DNA of 64,000 nucleotides from Linyphia triangularis (taxonomy: Eukaryota; Arthropoda; Arachnida; Araneae; Linyphiidae). The number at the start of each line of letters is the position of its first letter. Position 1 is the first letter of the stretch. The position numbers and the translations under genes were made by a program. Shown in pieces: positions 1 to 11,555 of this stretch. The notes below the pieces were generated by a model. That model was not told the origin of the DNA, did no database searches, and saw nothing but the letters and a program-made list of their open reading frames with translations. The stretch lies in contig OZ021727.1 in the NCBI GenBank assembly GCA_963978545.1, forward strand, positions 90,716,447 through 90,780,446, given 5' to 3'.

Positions 1-58
1 AATTGCTGTATTTAATATCAATAACTCGTAAGTTGTATCTTTCTGTCTTCACCTTAAG

Positions 59-241
59 TTGGTTGGTTGTTTTCAGATTATATGGCGCCGTCAGTGACAC
101 GAGGGCTGTAATGCGCCGAAACATTCGTCATTTGACAAGCCAACATACATTTACAAACACCCATGCCTAACACGGGACTCTAACCCGCAACATCGCGGTC
201 TTGAAGCTATCACGCTAAACACTATACGGTTTGGTCAGTAA
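59..241 (-). mobile_element. tRNA-derived SINE (family A), copy 1
   Basis: Reverse-strand copy of the commonest SINE in the window. It has a tRNA-like head with A box and a diverged B box, a body ending in the GACGGCGCCAGAT-type motif, and a CAACCAACC tail. Near-identical 12-bp direct repeats flank it (CTTCACCTTAAG at 47-58, CTTCATCTTAAG at 242-253, one mismatch), as expected for LINE-mediated insertion. The B box differs from the other copies (GACTCTAACCC on the + strand), so this is an older copy. Confidence 0.88.
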
Positions 242-428
242 CTTCATCTTAAGAAACATAATTTTATTGCGTGTAAAAATTTATCATTGAATCGTGAATG
301 AAAGCTTAAATTGGTAAATAAGTATGATAGATAATGTGTGATTATTGAATTTCTTTGTCCAACATGTGTAGCTTTTATGTTGCTAGACTTTTGAATCACG
401 GTTTTTAATGTGAATATCTTTTAATAGT

Positions 429-1099
429 CCGAGAGGCGACTGCAATTTTTGGACTGAATCATTCTGAATTTTTTATACATCATTCTGAATTTTTTATAGA
501 AATTGGAGAAAAGTGAGTAGATTACGAATCCACTGGTCTGCCATGAAAAAAATGGCCGAAACTGGTCAAACATTGACTTGGAATGAATTGAACTAAAATC
601 CGATTGCCAAATATGTCATAACTTTCCAAAAAGAGAACAAACTTTTTCGTCTGGCAACCCACTGCATTTTGATTTGCAATGAGAAAAAGCGCAAACGATT
701 TTTGATCTCTGTCTCGGAAAACTTGTATCTTTAAAAGTATGCCAAATTGGCGGGATCAGTTACGTCATCAGTGACGTAATGTTTCTTGCCAATTTGGCTC
801 ATTTGTGAAAGATGCAAGTGAGCCATAGCCACACATCCGAATCGGCTGCAGCCTTCTTAATTGAAAATTAAAGAGTGAGGGTTACCAAATAATAAAAAAA
901 AAGCTCATTATTTGGCAAATTATGGCACATTTGGCAATTGGATTTAGTTCAACTTATTAAAAGTCGATTTTTGACCAGTTTCGGTCATTTTTGCCCAGGC
1001 AGACCAGTGGATTCGTAATCTATTAACTTTTCTCCAATTTCTATAAAAAATTCAGAATTATGTTCGATGAAGTCCAAAAAATGGAGTCGCCTCTCAGTC
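429..1099. mobile_element. Giant foldback MITE (660-bp family), copy 1
   Basis: Non-coding foldback element flanked by TA (427-428 and 1100-1101). Termini read GTCCGAGAGGCGAC at the left and GTCGCCTCTCAGTC at the right. The inverted similarity is not limited to the ends: the whole left half resembles the reverse complement of the right half. The halves meet at a central palindrome of the GCCAAATTGGC...TTACGTCA/GTGACGTAA...GCCAATTTGGC type (about 747-800). A TA duplication suggests a Tc1/mariner-like source transposase. There is a small local duplication of the CATTCTGAATTTTTTATA motif near 465-500. No ORF of substance. Confidence 0.85.
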
Positions 1100-1414
1100 T
1101 ATAAAGTGTACTTTTGTTTTGTCTATAAGAAATATATTTAAGTAAAAAAAGGTTTATTATAATCGAGAATGTAAGCTTGAATGTGGGGTCAATGCAATGA
1201 AATATGAAAAACACGTTTGTTTGTATATTGCTGATACATAAGATGCTATGTGTCATTTACTAACTTAAACGAGAAGAACCATACTTAGAACTAAATGAAC
1301 CAGTCGAATTCGCTTGATCTATTTTACTGGTTATTTATCTATATATTTGCTTTTCCTGTCTATTTTTCATTCAATTTTAATTACGGTTATACAAATATAT
1401 CTCCATTTAATAAA

Positions 1415-2040
1415 TAATTTACCCACTTGCCGTTATCCAATCGATCTGAACTTTATAGATTGCCTCATTGAGTACAATGTATTCAATCAAATTTTGGGGA
1501 CGTAGTGGCAAATATAATAAAATCCTTAGAAGTTGTCGATGGCAATTTTGCCTTTTTGAGTCATGAGGCTGTTACTGAAATGCCACTTTTAACGTTCTAT
1601 TGACTTATGTCAGACTTATCAATTTTTATTTACGTGCTATTATCCAGATACCAATCTGCCGACCAAACGGTATAGTGGTTAGCGTGCTAGCTTCTAGACC
1701 GCGAGGTTGCGGTTTCCGAGTCCCGGGTTAGGCATGGGTGTTTGTAAATGCATGTTGGCTTGTCTAATGACGAATGTTTCGGCGCATTATAAACCTCGTG
1801 TTGCTGACAGAGCCAGATAATCTGAAACAACCAACCAGATACCAATCTTAATTAAAAAAATGTTAAAAAATGGCAGTATTTAATGACTGTAACTTTATTC
1901 TATTAATGTTGACGATCCAAAATCTTCGGAGGGTTAAATAACCTCCTTGCAATCATCCAATCCAACTGACGCTTTGAAGATAGACTCGCTGTGTATGACA
2001 ATGTATTCCATCAATGCATGGATTATAATATATATCAGAT
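1415..2040. repeat. Degenerate dispersed repeat with ATCCAATC motif, interrupted by a SINE
   Basis: Two weak copies (about 1415-1580 and 1900-2040) of a repeat whose clearer copies are at 12740-13190 and 33390-33700. The shared core is CATCCAATCG followed by a CTGAACTT-like stretch and TCAATCAAATTTT. Class unknown; no terminal repeats or coding frame visible. The family A SINE at 1658-1834 lies between the two. Confidence 0.4.
1658..1834 (+). mobile_element. tRNA-derived SINE (family A), copy 2
   Basis: Full-length copy: A box within TAGTGGTTAGCGTGCTAG, slightly damaged B box (GGTTTCCGAGTCC), body, and AACAACCAACC tail. A perfect 14-bp target site duplication, CCAGATACCAATCT, lies at 1644-1657 and 1835-1848. 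The insertion boundaries are therefore certain. Confidence 0.95.
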
Positions 2041-2452
2041 TAAAAAAAAATTAAAACCAGCATCCTAATTTGGAACCAAGATACAAACTTCCAATAAAGT
2101 TTGAACGTAAGATTCGCCTTTGAAACTTTTTTTTTTCTCCACCTGATTTTAATGGAAACCTACTCACCTTGCCGAGACCTACAAACTTATATATGACATA
2201 TGTTAGTAACATTTGAAGTTTAAGATGCGTGACTTACAAATGGAATTCCAGACACAATTTCCGGTTCTTTTGGAAGGAGCATTCCGTTCATTTTGGAATG
2301 GAAATTCATCTCGGAGTTGCATATAGTCAATAGATATGGCATTTGCTGTTTTGGTTGCAAATGCTGTTCTCAAAAGAAATTACGTCCTTTGCATAAGTTT
2401 ATCACTGTATTATAGTACCTTTAAAACTGTAAATAGCTAACACTATCAGTAC
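1849..2452. other. AT-rich stretch, no gene seen
   Basis: Apart from the degenerate repeat noted at 1900-2040, I see no coding frame with convincing composition, no RNA gene and no clear repeat boundary here. Confidence 0.6.
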
Positions 2453-3010
2453 AAGGGGAATTGGTACCCATAAATTTATAACTAATCGATTTTGATTTTA
2501 TTATTGTTTATCAAAATTTAAATTCTCCCCTTTAAAAGGATACACCATTTGTAATACTACCTCAACTAGAAGTATTTTTATTAATTTTTTAAGACAAAAT
2601 TGGTGACCATTAGTGTAAGTAAAGTTTTCTTTAAAATGCGTTTTTTTTTTCAAAACTACATTTTTCATTATTCATGTACCTTTTTTTCAGAAAATGCCCA
2701 AACTATCCTCTTGAAATTTTTACTACGTATGCCTTTTATGCATATGTATATACTGAAGTGAGATTTTTTGTTACTTTAAAAAATATTTTTAATTTTGCTT
2801 TTTTTTCCGTAAAATGTGACTTTCATGAAAATTCCTTTAAAAAAAAAAAGTAAATGAATCACAATCAAAATCTAACTTCAGTAGAATAACAAGTGTCTTT
2901 AGAATGCCCTGAACAAAATTTAGGCTTCTGTGTCATATACATTCTTAGGAAAAGGTACACGAAAAATGCCAAATTAACATTACCGGCAAAAAGGGTACCA
3001 ACTCCCCTTA
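2453..3010. mobile_element. Foldback repeat with GGGGAATTGGTACC-like ends (family H)
   Basis: The left end AAGGGGAATTGGTACCCA and the right end GGTACCAACTCCCCTT are imperfect inverted repeats bounding about 560 bp of AT-rich, non-coding DNA. The interior (2540-2630) matches, in inverted orientation, 24405-24490 of this window, so it is a dispersed repeat. The target duplication is not clear. Superfamily unassigned, though the AAGG termini recall the TTAA-flanked elements elsewhere in the window. Confidence 0.55.
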
Positions 3011-3195
3011 GGTCATGTGCCTTATTTCCATTTACCATGAACGCTAATAAAATATGATGATGATGAAACAAAAGTTTTAGTAAAAAATACCTATGCGATT
3101 CGAAATGAGCATAAAAAAATTACAAAATTAAACTTTAAAACTATATTTAAAGCACATTTTAAATGTACCAAACTCGGAAAAACGAAAAGGTTGTT

Positions 3196-3921
3196 TTAAG
3201 GGGACATAGGACACTTTTGCCAAAATTCTTTAGTTTTGCCAAGAATTAAATAAAATTTGGCATAAACATAGAAGATGTGACTTTAAACAAAACAACACAA
3301 TTTGAGCAGATAATATAAAATAGATAGTAAATTATTGAGAAAAATGCATTAAAATAACACGAAATTTTAATTTTTTTCAAAATGCTCCTCGCTACACAAT
3401 ATTTTGACAAACATGAAAGAAAAATTTGAAGTTGTTTATCAATATATTATAAACATTTACAAACATGCTTTTATCTTTAGGTGCAATAGTTGAACAGAAA
3501 TAACATTTCAAACTTGGTGCCAGTGATTTCTCATTAAAAAATGCACATACTTCAAATTCCCAACATGAAAAAAAATATAAAAAATTATGTGACATAAAAA
3601 AGCATGTGTAAATTTCTTTATAGAAAATTAAAAATTATTAATACAAAAAAATTAGGTGGATTTATCAAAAAATGAATCGCAAGGAGCTTTTCGAACATAA
3701 GTAAAATGGGAAAAAGCGAAGCTGAGAAAAACGCATTTTTAGCCTTTGTCAACAAGTGTGCGATGCGTTAAAATAGTTAGTTAAAATAAAGATTTTACCA
3801 CTTAAAATCATCGGATTTCAAAAATTCAAACGCGAAATTAAAGCTAGTGGCATAAGCAATTTTTATAGAATGAAAACAAAAAAGTCATTTTTGGTGATTT
3901 CAGTGTCCCATGTCCCCTTAA
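3196..3921. mobile_element. TTAA-flanked foldback MITE (family G)
   Basis: Begins TTAAGGGGACATAGGACAC and ends GTGTCCCATGTCCCCTTAA, so terminal inverted repeats of about 20 bp abut TTAA on both sides. TTAA target choice with duplication is typical of the piggyBac superfamily. Length about 726 bp, no transposase ORF, so non-autonomous. Confidence 0.75.
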
Positions 3922-4389
3922 GGAAAAGTGCTGAAAATAAACTTTATGTAAATTAAGAAGTCATAAAGTCGAAACCGAATAAACGCTCTCCTTACGACGA
4001 TGCAGCACCTAAAAAATCTATTAAAATCTGGAAGACATGCATAATTTTTCCATAATATTAATAAATGGTTATAGGCTTTATATTAGTTGTATTAATATGG
4101 TCAGGATAAAAGAACTTTGTATTTTGCATAAAAATTACTTTTTACTTTTTAGCTGTTTCTTTTCAATTCGTTTTTTATTTTTTATGGAAATATTGTAATC
4201 TTAAGAAAAAATCGAATTTACTCTGCAAACTTGGATGTCTTCCTGTATTAAAAGATTCGTGGTACAACATCAAACTTCGTCAAGCGCCAAATTTGAAGAA
4301 ATCTATTCCTATTTTTCCAATGGTCAATTAATTATTCATAATTTTAAGTACTTTATGAACCAGAAAATTTTATAATTCGAGCTTTTATA
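3922..4389. other. AT-rich stretch, no gene seen
   Basis: No coding frame, RNA gene or repeat boundary recognised between the two foldback elements. Confidence 0.6.
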
Positions 4390-4583
4390 CACTGTTAGAA
4401 ATTTGGTTTCATGTTGCAAAAATTGGTTTCCGGTTAACTGCAACCAACATTTGGTGCTTAGTTTCACTATTTAATGGAGCTTCCGAGGTCGCGCCATTAC
4501 ATCTTGAAACTAAGCACCAAATGTTGGTGCAGCTAAATGGGAACTGATTTTTGGTGCACATCGGATCCAAATTTTTAACAGTG
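4390..4583. mobile_element. Small palindromic MITE, CACTGTTA termini, copy 1
   Basis: 194-bp element starting CACTGTTAGAAATTTGG and ending CCAAATTTTTAACAGTG, bordered by TA on each side. The arms pair over most of their length (CCAACATTTGGTGCTTAGTTTC against GAAACTAAGCACCAAATGTTGG-like sequence, described as motifs of 4448-4470 and 4506-4527). A second copy is at 34488-34690. The TA border suggests Tc1/mariner-type mobilisation. Confidence 0.85.
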
Positions 4584-4961
4584 TATGAAAGTTACAAAAT
4601 TTTAAATGGTTTTTAAGAATTCATTATTATTGCAATCCTGTTTTGTTTATTTTTAAATATTCTGGTTCTTAGTAAGAAGTTTGATGATTTGCTGATATTT
4701 ACAAGTTCAAGACCACCAAACAGCGTCAGTTTCTTATGGGGACTTATTATTCTAAAATTAAAAATAAAAATTTGGAGATTATTTTTATTTCATGTTACTC
4801 TATGTATTTTTCCCTTTCCATTGATGTATTACATTTGTTTCTACTTAAATTACAAGGATGTTATATTTTTTTTTATAAAAGCAAATTATTAATCTTAATT
4901 ATATAAGCCTTTTACCTTTAACTTTGATTTTCTCTATACGTGATATTTTAAACTTCAATTA

Positions 4962-5254
4962 CCTTTTCTAACTAACTAGTAGAGATATAACAGTAATTTG
5001 TAGTACATAACCTATAGATTAAATGGGGGTTAAAATTTGGTATGAAATATCAACAGATTTTTTTTCTTATTAAATTTTAATCAATTTCCCAAATTTTTTT
5101 AGGGTAAAACCTCTTATTCTTTACAAAGATTTGGCATTTAAAAAATAATCAACAATATAACAGGACATTTTTTAACCTCCTTTTAATCTTTAGGTTATGT
5201 ACTACAATTTAGTAAAAAAATACTGGTTTATCTCTAATAGTTAGTTAGAAAAGG
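4962..5254. mobile_element. TA-flanked foldback MITE, CCTTTTCTAACTAACTA termini
   Basis: The left arm CCTTTTCTAACTAACTAGTAG (4962 on) is the inverted counterpart of the right end TAGTTAGTTAGAAAAGG (to 5254). Similarity continues inward through a TTTGTAGTACATAACCT motif in both arms. TA lies at 4960-4961 and 5255-5256. It directly abuts the target duplication of the next SINE. Non-coding. Confidence 0.75.
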
Positions 5255-5269
5255 TACAATGACGTTTAC

Positions 5270-5449
5270 ACCGACCAAACGATATAGTGGTTAGCGTGCT
5301 AGCTTCTAGACCGCGAGGTTGCGGGTTCGAGTCCCATGTTAGGCATGGGTGTTTGTAAATGTATGTTGGCTTGTCTAATGACGAATGTTTCGGCCCATTA
5401 TAGCCCTCGCGTTGCTGACGGTGCCAGAAAATCTGAAAACAACCAACCA
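5270..5449 (+). mobile_element. tRNA-derived SINE (family A), copy 3
   Basis: Full-length copy with intact A box and B box (GGTTCGAGTCC) and an AACAACCAACCA tail. The 14-bp target duplication ACAATGACGTTTAC is at 5256-5269 and 5450-5463, a perfect match. Confidence 0.95.
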
Positions 5450-5463
5450 ACAATGACGTTTAC

Positions 5464-7120
5464 GGTACTTGAATACATTGAAAAGGTCGATTTTGATGAA
5501 ATTTGACAAACAAACAAAAATATTATTCATGAATATTTAAGCCCAAATCCTTAAGTTTCTAAAATTGTCTATTTTTTTATCTCTGAGTTGATTTGAACAA
5601 AAGTTATGACAATTTGAAACTGATCTAAAACTATAAATTATAACCGGAAATGACCAGAAATAGCATATCAAAACTAAAAGTTGCCGATTAAAAAGTGAGT
5701 TCCTTCTAAATATTAATAAGTTCTTATTAATAAATAAAAAAAAATTGAAAAAGAAGAAGGTGCATTTTAAGTGTGTAAGTAATATGGTTTATATAGAAAT
5801 TGAGTGTTTTAAAGTTTAAATGCATTTTTCTCGGAATTGATTTTCACACAAATATTGCTAATTTGAAATGTGATAGCTCAAAAAATTATTTATGAATCAT
5901 TATAAAAAAATGTGTACTTCTCTTGCTGATTGTATTCTAGTGCATCTGCTATAGAAATTGAGATTGGATGGTTATTTTATGAAATGCCACCTTAGTTTGA
6001 ATAAAAACAAGATGAAATTGTTAAAAAATCATGAACTTGTTTTTCGACTATCCATAAAAAAGTTTTAATCAATATATTTTTCTTAATTTAGTATATGCCC
6101 TAGATTTAAGCATATAGTTTATTTATATACAATTTATTTCCTTAAAAACTTAATAGTTTTTCATTTTATCTTAAGTTTTTGAAATATTTCATCAAAATTT
6201 CATGCGAAATTGTAATTTATGAAAAATAATAATCATAAATTTGAATTCTTTTCACTGTATTACTAATTTATAGTAGTACTAAATATAAAAAGGCACTTAA
6301 AATATTCGTACATAAAGTATTTTTTAAAAAAGTACTCCAAACGTAGGCAAGTACCTTAAAATAGCACGTTTAGAGAAATCAAAGTTAAAGGTAAAAGTAT
6401 TTTATAGTTAATATTGAAAGTTGTAATTTTTGAAACAAAATATAACATACTTCTAATTTGAGCAGAAGCAAAAGGAAAGAAACGTATAATAGCATGAAAT
6501 AAATTACCAAAACCAATTAATTTTTATTTTTAGAGTACTGAGTCACCTTTCATTCAATTGGAGAACATTTTTATTTTCAGAAATTATTTCAACAGCTTAC
6601 TATGAATAAGAATCTATTGTCAGTAAAAGTAAAAATACGTGTTTGAAAAAAAAGTTATATTTTTCCTCGGAGATGCATGATGCTCTTTTAGGATAAAATC
6701 CCTTTCATTCTCAGGAAACTGTAAGAAAAGCTCTCCCGGAAGCGACGACAGGATTCAGAATCCTTTCAGACATAACTTTTAATCGATACCTTTGCTCTGT
6801 GGGTCGCCGTCGCCACTTTTTTTTAAACGAAGATTCTATCGACGAGTATCTACTTTGCGTTAAAAATCATTTTGAAAAGATAGATTTGTTCAGAGAAGAA
6901 AGTTCATGTTTTAGTTGCTGAAATAAAGTAAGGTAAAATGATGTACCTTGTTGCAATTCTTTTATACCACATAAGCCATTTACCTTACTGAGTAATAACA
7001 AAGCAATAACAAATTGATTGTTTACTGTTTTAGTTTGTGTATTAAATTAATGTAGAGATGAGCTTATACAGTGGCTTGATCAGACTGTTCATCTGTGCAT
7101 GCTTATCTGAAATCATCATC
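5464..7120. other. Unique-looking AT-rich DNA
   Basis: No convincing gene or repeat boundary. A less AT-rich patch at about 6725-6860 contains splice-like motifs but no frame I can defend as an exon. Confidence 0.5.
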
Positions 7121-7823
7121 TTAAGGTGTACGTATACCTTACAATTCACGAAAATCAATAAACATTCTCTGATACTGTAGCTTTCAAACAATACTAAACG
7201 TTTGAAAATATCCTTAGTAGTTTTTAAGTTACAATCATTTATAGGTAGTACTTCCCCTGTTAGATACCACGATTTTAAAACTTTAAACATGTTTTCTGAC
7301 GAACATTATTTTGATTAAGTCACTCTTTATTCAAACAATGATAATTCAACAGCAAAATGTTCCATTATAATTTTTTTTACATCATAGTAATCTATAAAAT
7401 ATGCTAGATGTTTTGAAACTCGATTATATAATATTGGTTGATAAATTGATTTTTTTTAAGGGATTTTTAAAACTTAGAATTCTTGGATGGATTTTTATGG
7501 ATATTTTTCATGTTTTCACAGAAAATAAACTGCAAAACAAAAACTCTTTTATATAAGAAACTTAATTGAGTTTCAAAACATTAAGACTAATATTTCGAAT
7601 GGTTTCCAAGTAGAACTGCATTTCTAAGTAAATTAAAATTTGATATATCATTGTTTGAAAAAGGTACTAATTAAAGCTTAATTAACAAATTAACAATTGC
7701 CGAAATTTGAATTTTTTTTATGAAATTATTTTAATCATATACTTTCTTACTAATGTAAAAAAGAATTGGATTTTTAAACTCAGAATTAAAAAAAAAATGT
7801 TCTAGGTTATACTTACACCTTAA
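7121..7823. mobile_element. TTAA-flanked foldback MITE (family D), copy 1
   Basis: Left end TTAAGGTGTACGTATACC, right end GGTTATACTTACACCTTAA. The second copy (11556-12288) lies in the opposite orientation, and the two share interior sequence such as the AACATTTTGCTGTTGAATTATC-like and GGAAACCATTCGAAATATT-like stretches. Non-coding; the 82-codon frame on the minus strand (7042-7290) straddles the left edge and is not a gene. Confidence 0.8.
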
Positions 7824-9954
7824 GATAGATCTTTATGTGCTCAAATGAAAGGTATCGTCGAAATGAGTTCTCATACCAAAATTCAACCAACAGATATTAC
7901 AATAGGTATAAAAATGGACGCATAAAAATAAAAGGTTCAGCCTTAACTATAAATATAATTCAATGTGTTATACATCACAATAAAGGGCACAAAAAACAAT
8001 GTTCACTGTTTTAAAAATTTAACTTAGTGAATACCTAATCTGTATAGGTAGGTAAATTACATATAAGTATCTGTGCCACAAGCCACCATTAGACATATTT
8101 TCCACCGAAAATGTATACTTGATGTAGATTAAGAGGAACATTTTTGCTACTTTTATGTAAATCTAGATCCATCGATATCAAGTTTTATCCTGTTTTCTAT
8201 TGCTTGAAGTAGTTTAACCTTAAACTGGTGTAAGCTTTCTGACAGACCACGAGTATTTATTTTTATGATACTATGTTTCTTAAACTTTAAACTGATGTTC
8301 ACCAATTTGTTTGGCACATTATGGACCATGTGTAGCTCTTGCACAAAACCTCAAATCACAGCAGTTAAAGGTTAATCGTGGGATAACCATAACAATTATT
8401 CTGTGTTTAAGAGACATGATGTCAATAATTTAAATAATATCGTACTTTTCAAATTTTGAATTATTAAAATTGTTAGAATAGCATATGCACTTCAAAATCA
8501 GCCTTTTCTTTTGATACGTAAAATCTTTCAAGCCCGTGGAGGCATTCTGAAATAGAGACATGCATTTATTTATCAATTTATCTTGATTAGTTATTTAAAT
8601 CAAAGTAAATACCTCGAAGGAAATTTTGAAAAAAACAATCACAAAGACTTGTACTGAATAATTAATATTACATTCATCCAATCACGATTTGGGCTGACAT
8701 ATCATGAGATAATCTATTTGAAGACAGTTTCCTAACATCTAAATCCTAAATGATTCTCCAATTTATGGCCGGATTCCTTTTGGCGCAATCCGGCATCGTG
8801 GTTGGCGACCGGATAGGCGCTTCTCCGGATTTCGCTTGGGGAAACTCCGATTTCCAACCTCAGAAGTTCGAAGCAACTTGTGCAGTTCGCACATGCATAG
8901 GAGCGAGTATACTACGCTAAGAGCGTGCTTTGTGTATATGCCTACAAAACTTTATTTCTTTGAAACGAACACAGCTAATGTATACCCGGTTTATTTGTAT
9001 GTCGTAAATAACTAATTGATGGCAAAGATAATTTACAATTTGAATTCGCAGTTGCATTAGAGTAAGTGACGGTAATCTTAATTGGAATAGGATTAGAAAA
9101 AAAAATCTTAGAAAATAATATTGATTATGTTTAGCTAGTTTATATAATGAAGAATATAAGCATGATTATTATTTTAAAATTGCAAATGAATGAATAATAA
9201 AATGATAAAGCATTTTCATGTAAGTTATTTTCTTAAATTTTTCTCTTACGCATGCTAACTACTAATGCATAAAATTTTTTGATTAAGTTTTAGATACATC
9301 GTACCGCAGGTAAATAGAAAATAATTGTGTCGGTAGAGGACTTACCATGTTTGGTAAAATGTGAATTAATTGAAAATTAAATAGATCGCCTTAAATATTT
9401 TTTTTTGTATTTTAAAATGAGCTACCTATGTTGTTTAACATCGCTCAGCATTCAAATCCATAGTAAATAAATTTAATTTTTGTTAATTTTTCAACATTCA
9501 AGCAATAATCCATAAAATAGTTTTTTCTATACTTACAACTGATAAAAATCTTACAGGTCGATACATGCATGTATAATTCGGATCCTGTAATTTGTAAAAG
9601 TTTTCGTTCATCCAAAGGATTACGCACGTGCATAGGTAATTAAATCAAAACATTCGGTCACTTTGGTGATTTAAATTGCTGGATTTTAAAAGTGTCTTGT
9701 TGTCTTGAAGATTGTCAGTCAAAAAAATGTATCCATTTTTACTATCTCAGTAAACGTGACCGTCTTCAATAATCTAGCAGATCACATACATAATTGATAT
9801 TATTTAATAATCATCCGGTCGTCTAGAAGAAGAGTGGTATTGATTGCAGGATATTTAAAGAACATTGATGTGTTGAGAACAATTCGATTTCATCTTTCTT
9901 GGAAGAATATAATACGGATTTTTGACATCTTGGATAATTCTTAATCACAATCAG
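7824..9954. other. AT-rich DNA with one GC-richer island
   Basis: Mostly featureless AT-rich sequence. About 8760-8935 is markedly GC-richer and is listed separately. No other gene or RNA signal recognised. Confidence 0.5.
8760..8935. other. GC-rich island of unknown nature
   Basis: A 175-bp stretch of clearly higher GC content within very AT-rich surroundings. On the + strand an ATG at 8766 opens a 51-codon frame ending at a TAA near 8919; the minus strand is also open, with many Arg, Pro and Lys codons. I recognise neither product. It could be an exon, a first-exon/promoter patch, or a fragment of a transposon such as a retroelement coding region. CCGGAT-type motifs recur several times (8772, 8807, 8834). 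Confidence 0.3.
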
Positions 9955-10162
9955 CGTTTCCTGTCGCCTTGATTACCGATATCCGGTGTTCATCGGTCTT
10001 GGGAAAAAAAATTGCCGGACAGCAGTGATGCCGGATGGTTGTGATGTGATGGCCGTGGAGTATTCGAACAGTCCTCCTGTCACTTTCCCAGTTGGGGACG
10101 TGGTCAAACAGGGACATCTGTTTGTCAAGAGGCCGCCAAGGAAATACCTCAGCAAGATCAGA
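9955..10162 (+). CDS. Candidate exon A: N-terminal edge of a PH-domain (DOK/IRS-like) protein, partial
   Basis: This 208-bp stretch has coding-like GC content and codons in an AT-rich background. It is bounded by a possible acceptor (AATCACAATCAG, ending 9954) and a perfect donor, GTGAGT, at 10163. In the open frame, the end of the exon reads GDVVKQGHLFVKRPPRKY, then LSKIR. A D-[IV]-V-K-Q-G-aromatic/His-hydrophobic start is what the first strand of DOK-type and related PH domains looks like, so the remainder of the domain would lie in the next exon. Translation may begin at the ATG at 10028 (start MPDGCDVMAVEYS), which has G at -3; upstream sequence would then be 5' UTR. Alternatively the exon is internal, because the frame stays open from 9938. 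The exon ends on a codon boundary. The overlapping minus-strand frames are shadows. Exon status is fairly likely; family assignment is tentative and based on a short motif. Confidence 0.45.
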
Positions 10163-10227
10163 GTGAGTCACTTTTTTTAGATATTGATGTCTAATTTTAT
10201 GTTGTGCTATAAATTTAACAAAATTTT

Positions 10228-10394
10228 TTTTTGCTTTTTGTGATCGTTTGAATCGTTTACTTTTTGTAATCTGTTGAATCGTTTGCTTTTTGCGATCGTT
10301 TGAATCGTTTGCTTTTTGTGGTCGTTTGAATTGTCTGCTTTTTGTGGTCGTATAAATCGTTTGCTTTTTGTGATCGTTTGAATCGTTTGCTATA
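10228..10394. repeat. 26-bp minisatellite, about six units
   Basis: Tandem repeat of the unit GCTTTTTGTGATCGTTTGAATCGTTT with point differences (GATCG/GGTCG/GATCT). It starts about 65 bp downstream of the candidate exon A donor, so it would sit in the following intron. Confidence 0.85.
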
Positions 10395-11555
10395 GAAAAT
10401 GTGATTATTTACCTTTGAATTAAGTTTTGCGATGGAGTATTTTTCAATGGAACATTTTACAACTGGCTATGTCATTTTCGATAAATTAACTATGCTTTAC
10501 AACAATATTTACAGCAAGTTTTACAACAAGTTTGATTAGTAGAGCAATTCACTGGTCAACGCATAAAACCAGTCGGCTTTTCTAATCATACTCAGATTAT
10601 ACTAATTAAAATTATGAGAAATTTAGTAGTTATGGTTTATTTTTATGCAAGGTTAGTTGATATAAAGTTATATGGAAAAATAATTATTTTAACTTGGTCA
10701 AATATACATTTATAACATACTGACGCACGGGACACGGAAGTATTTGACATGGTAAAAAAATTGTTTTTCCACGTAACTTTGCCACCAACTAGTATTATGT
10801 AAAAGATATTACTAGTTGATTCATCGTAATTTTGTTAATATGATATTGTTACGAATAGACAATAAAACACAATTCCCCGTGTGTTAGATCTAGAGAACTG
10901 ACTAGTTTTTAGTAGGATGGTTTTAAATTGTCTTTGTTTAATATGCGTTTCAATGTAATTTTAGATCTTTCATCATGTGTAATAACAAGTTATGTTATGA
11001 AGTTATGTAGAACGGTTGATGCTTTTTGATGACCATCTCAGAATTAGGTTTTGTTAACTTTTTAATGCGAATTTTCAAACACAATTATTTTATTTTTTAT
11101 ATTTAGATCATGTTTACAAACATTCTAGTGAGAGATGTGGAATGAGTAACTCATTCCACATGATCGGGTTCAATATTTTTTGTTCATCTTTCATATCAAT
11201 AAGAGTTTTCACAGTTCACATAAATTTCGATTTTTCATTGATACGTCAAAAATAAATTTAGTTTAAAAGAATGAAATGAATAGGTTTCATATTTATCACA
11301 CAGTTATAGCATAAAAATATTATTTTATATTTTTTTTGTCAATCTGGGTTTTTACAAGTAATTTTTTTATAAAGAATTTCAATAAAAAGACGAGCGGCGG
11401 AGTTTTGTAGTTTTAATAAGCAATATTTATTCAAAGTACTTTTTAGTTTGATCTTATTAAAACTGTGTTTTTAAGGTATGTGTAACAAGTTTTCGATTTT
11501 AGTTTTTTAAATAATTTTTTCAGTTACATGTTTTGAAAAATGTATCAATTGTAAC
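10395..11555. other. AT-rich DNA, no gene seen
   Basis: No coding frame, RNA gene or clear repeat boundary. A short inverted motif GTGGAATGAGTAACTCATTCCAC (about 11137-11160; arms GTGGAATGAG and CTCATTCCAC) is the only structure noticed. Confidence 0.55.
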
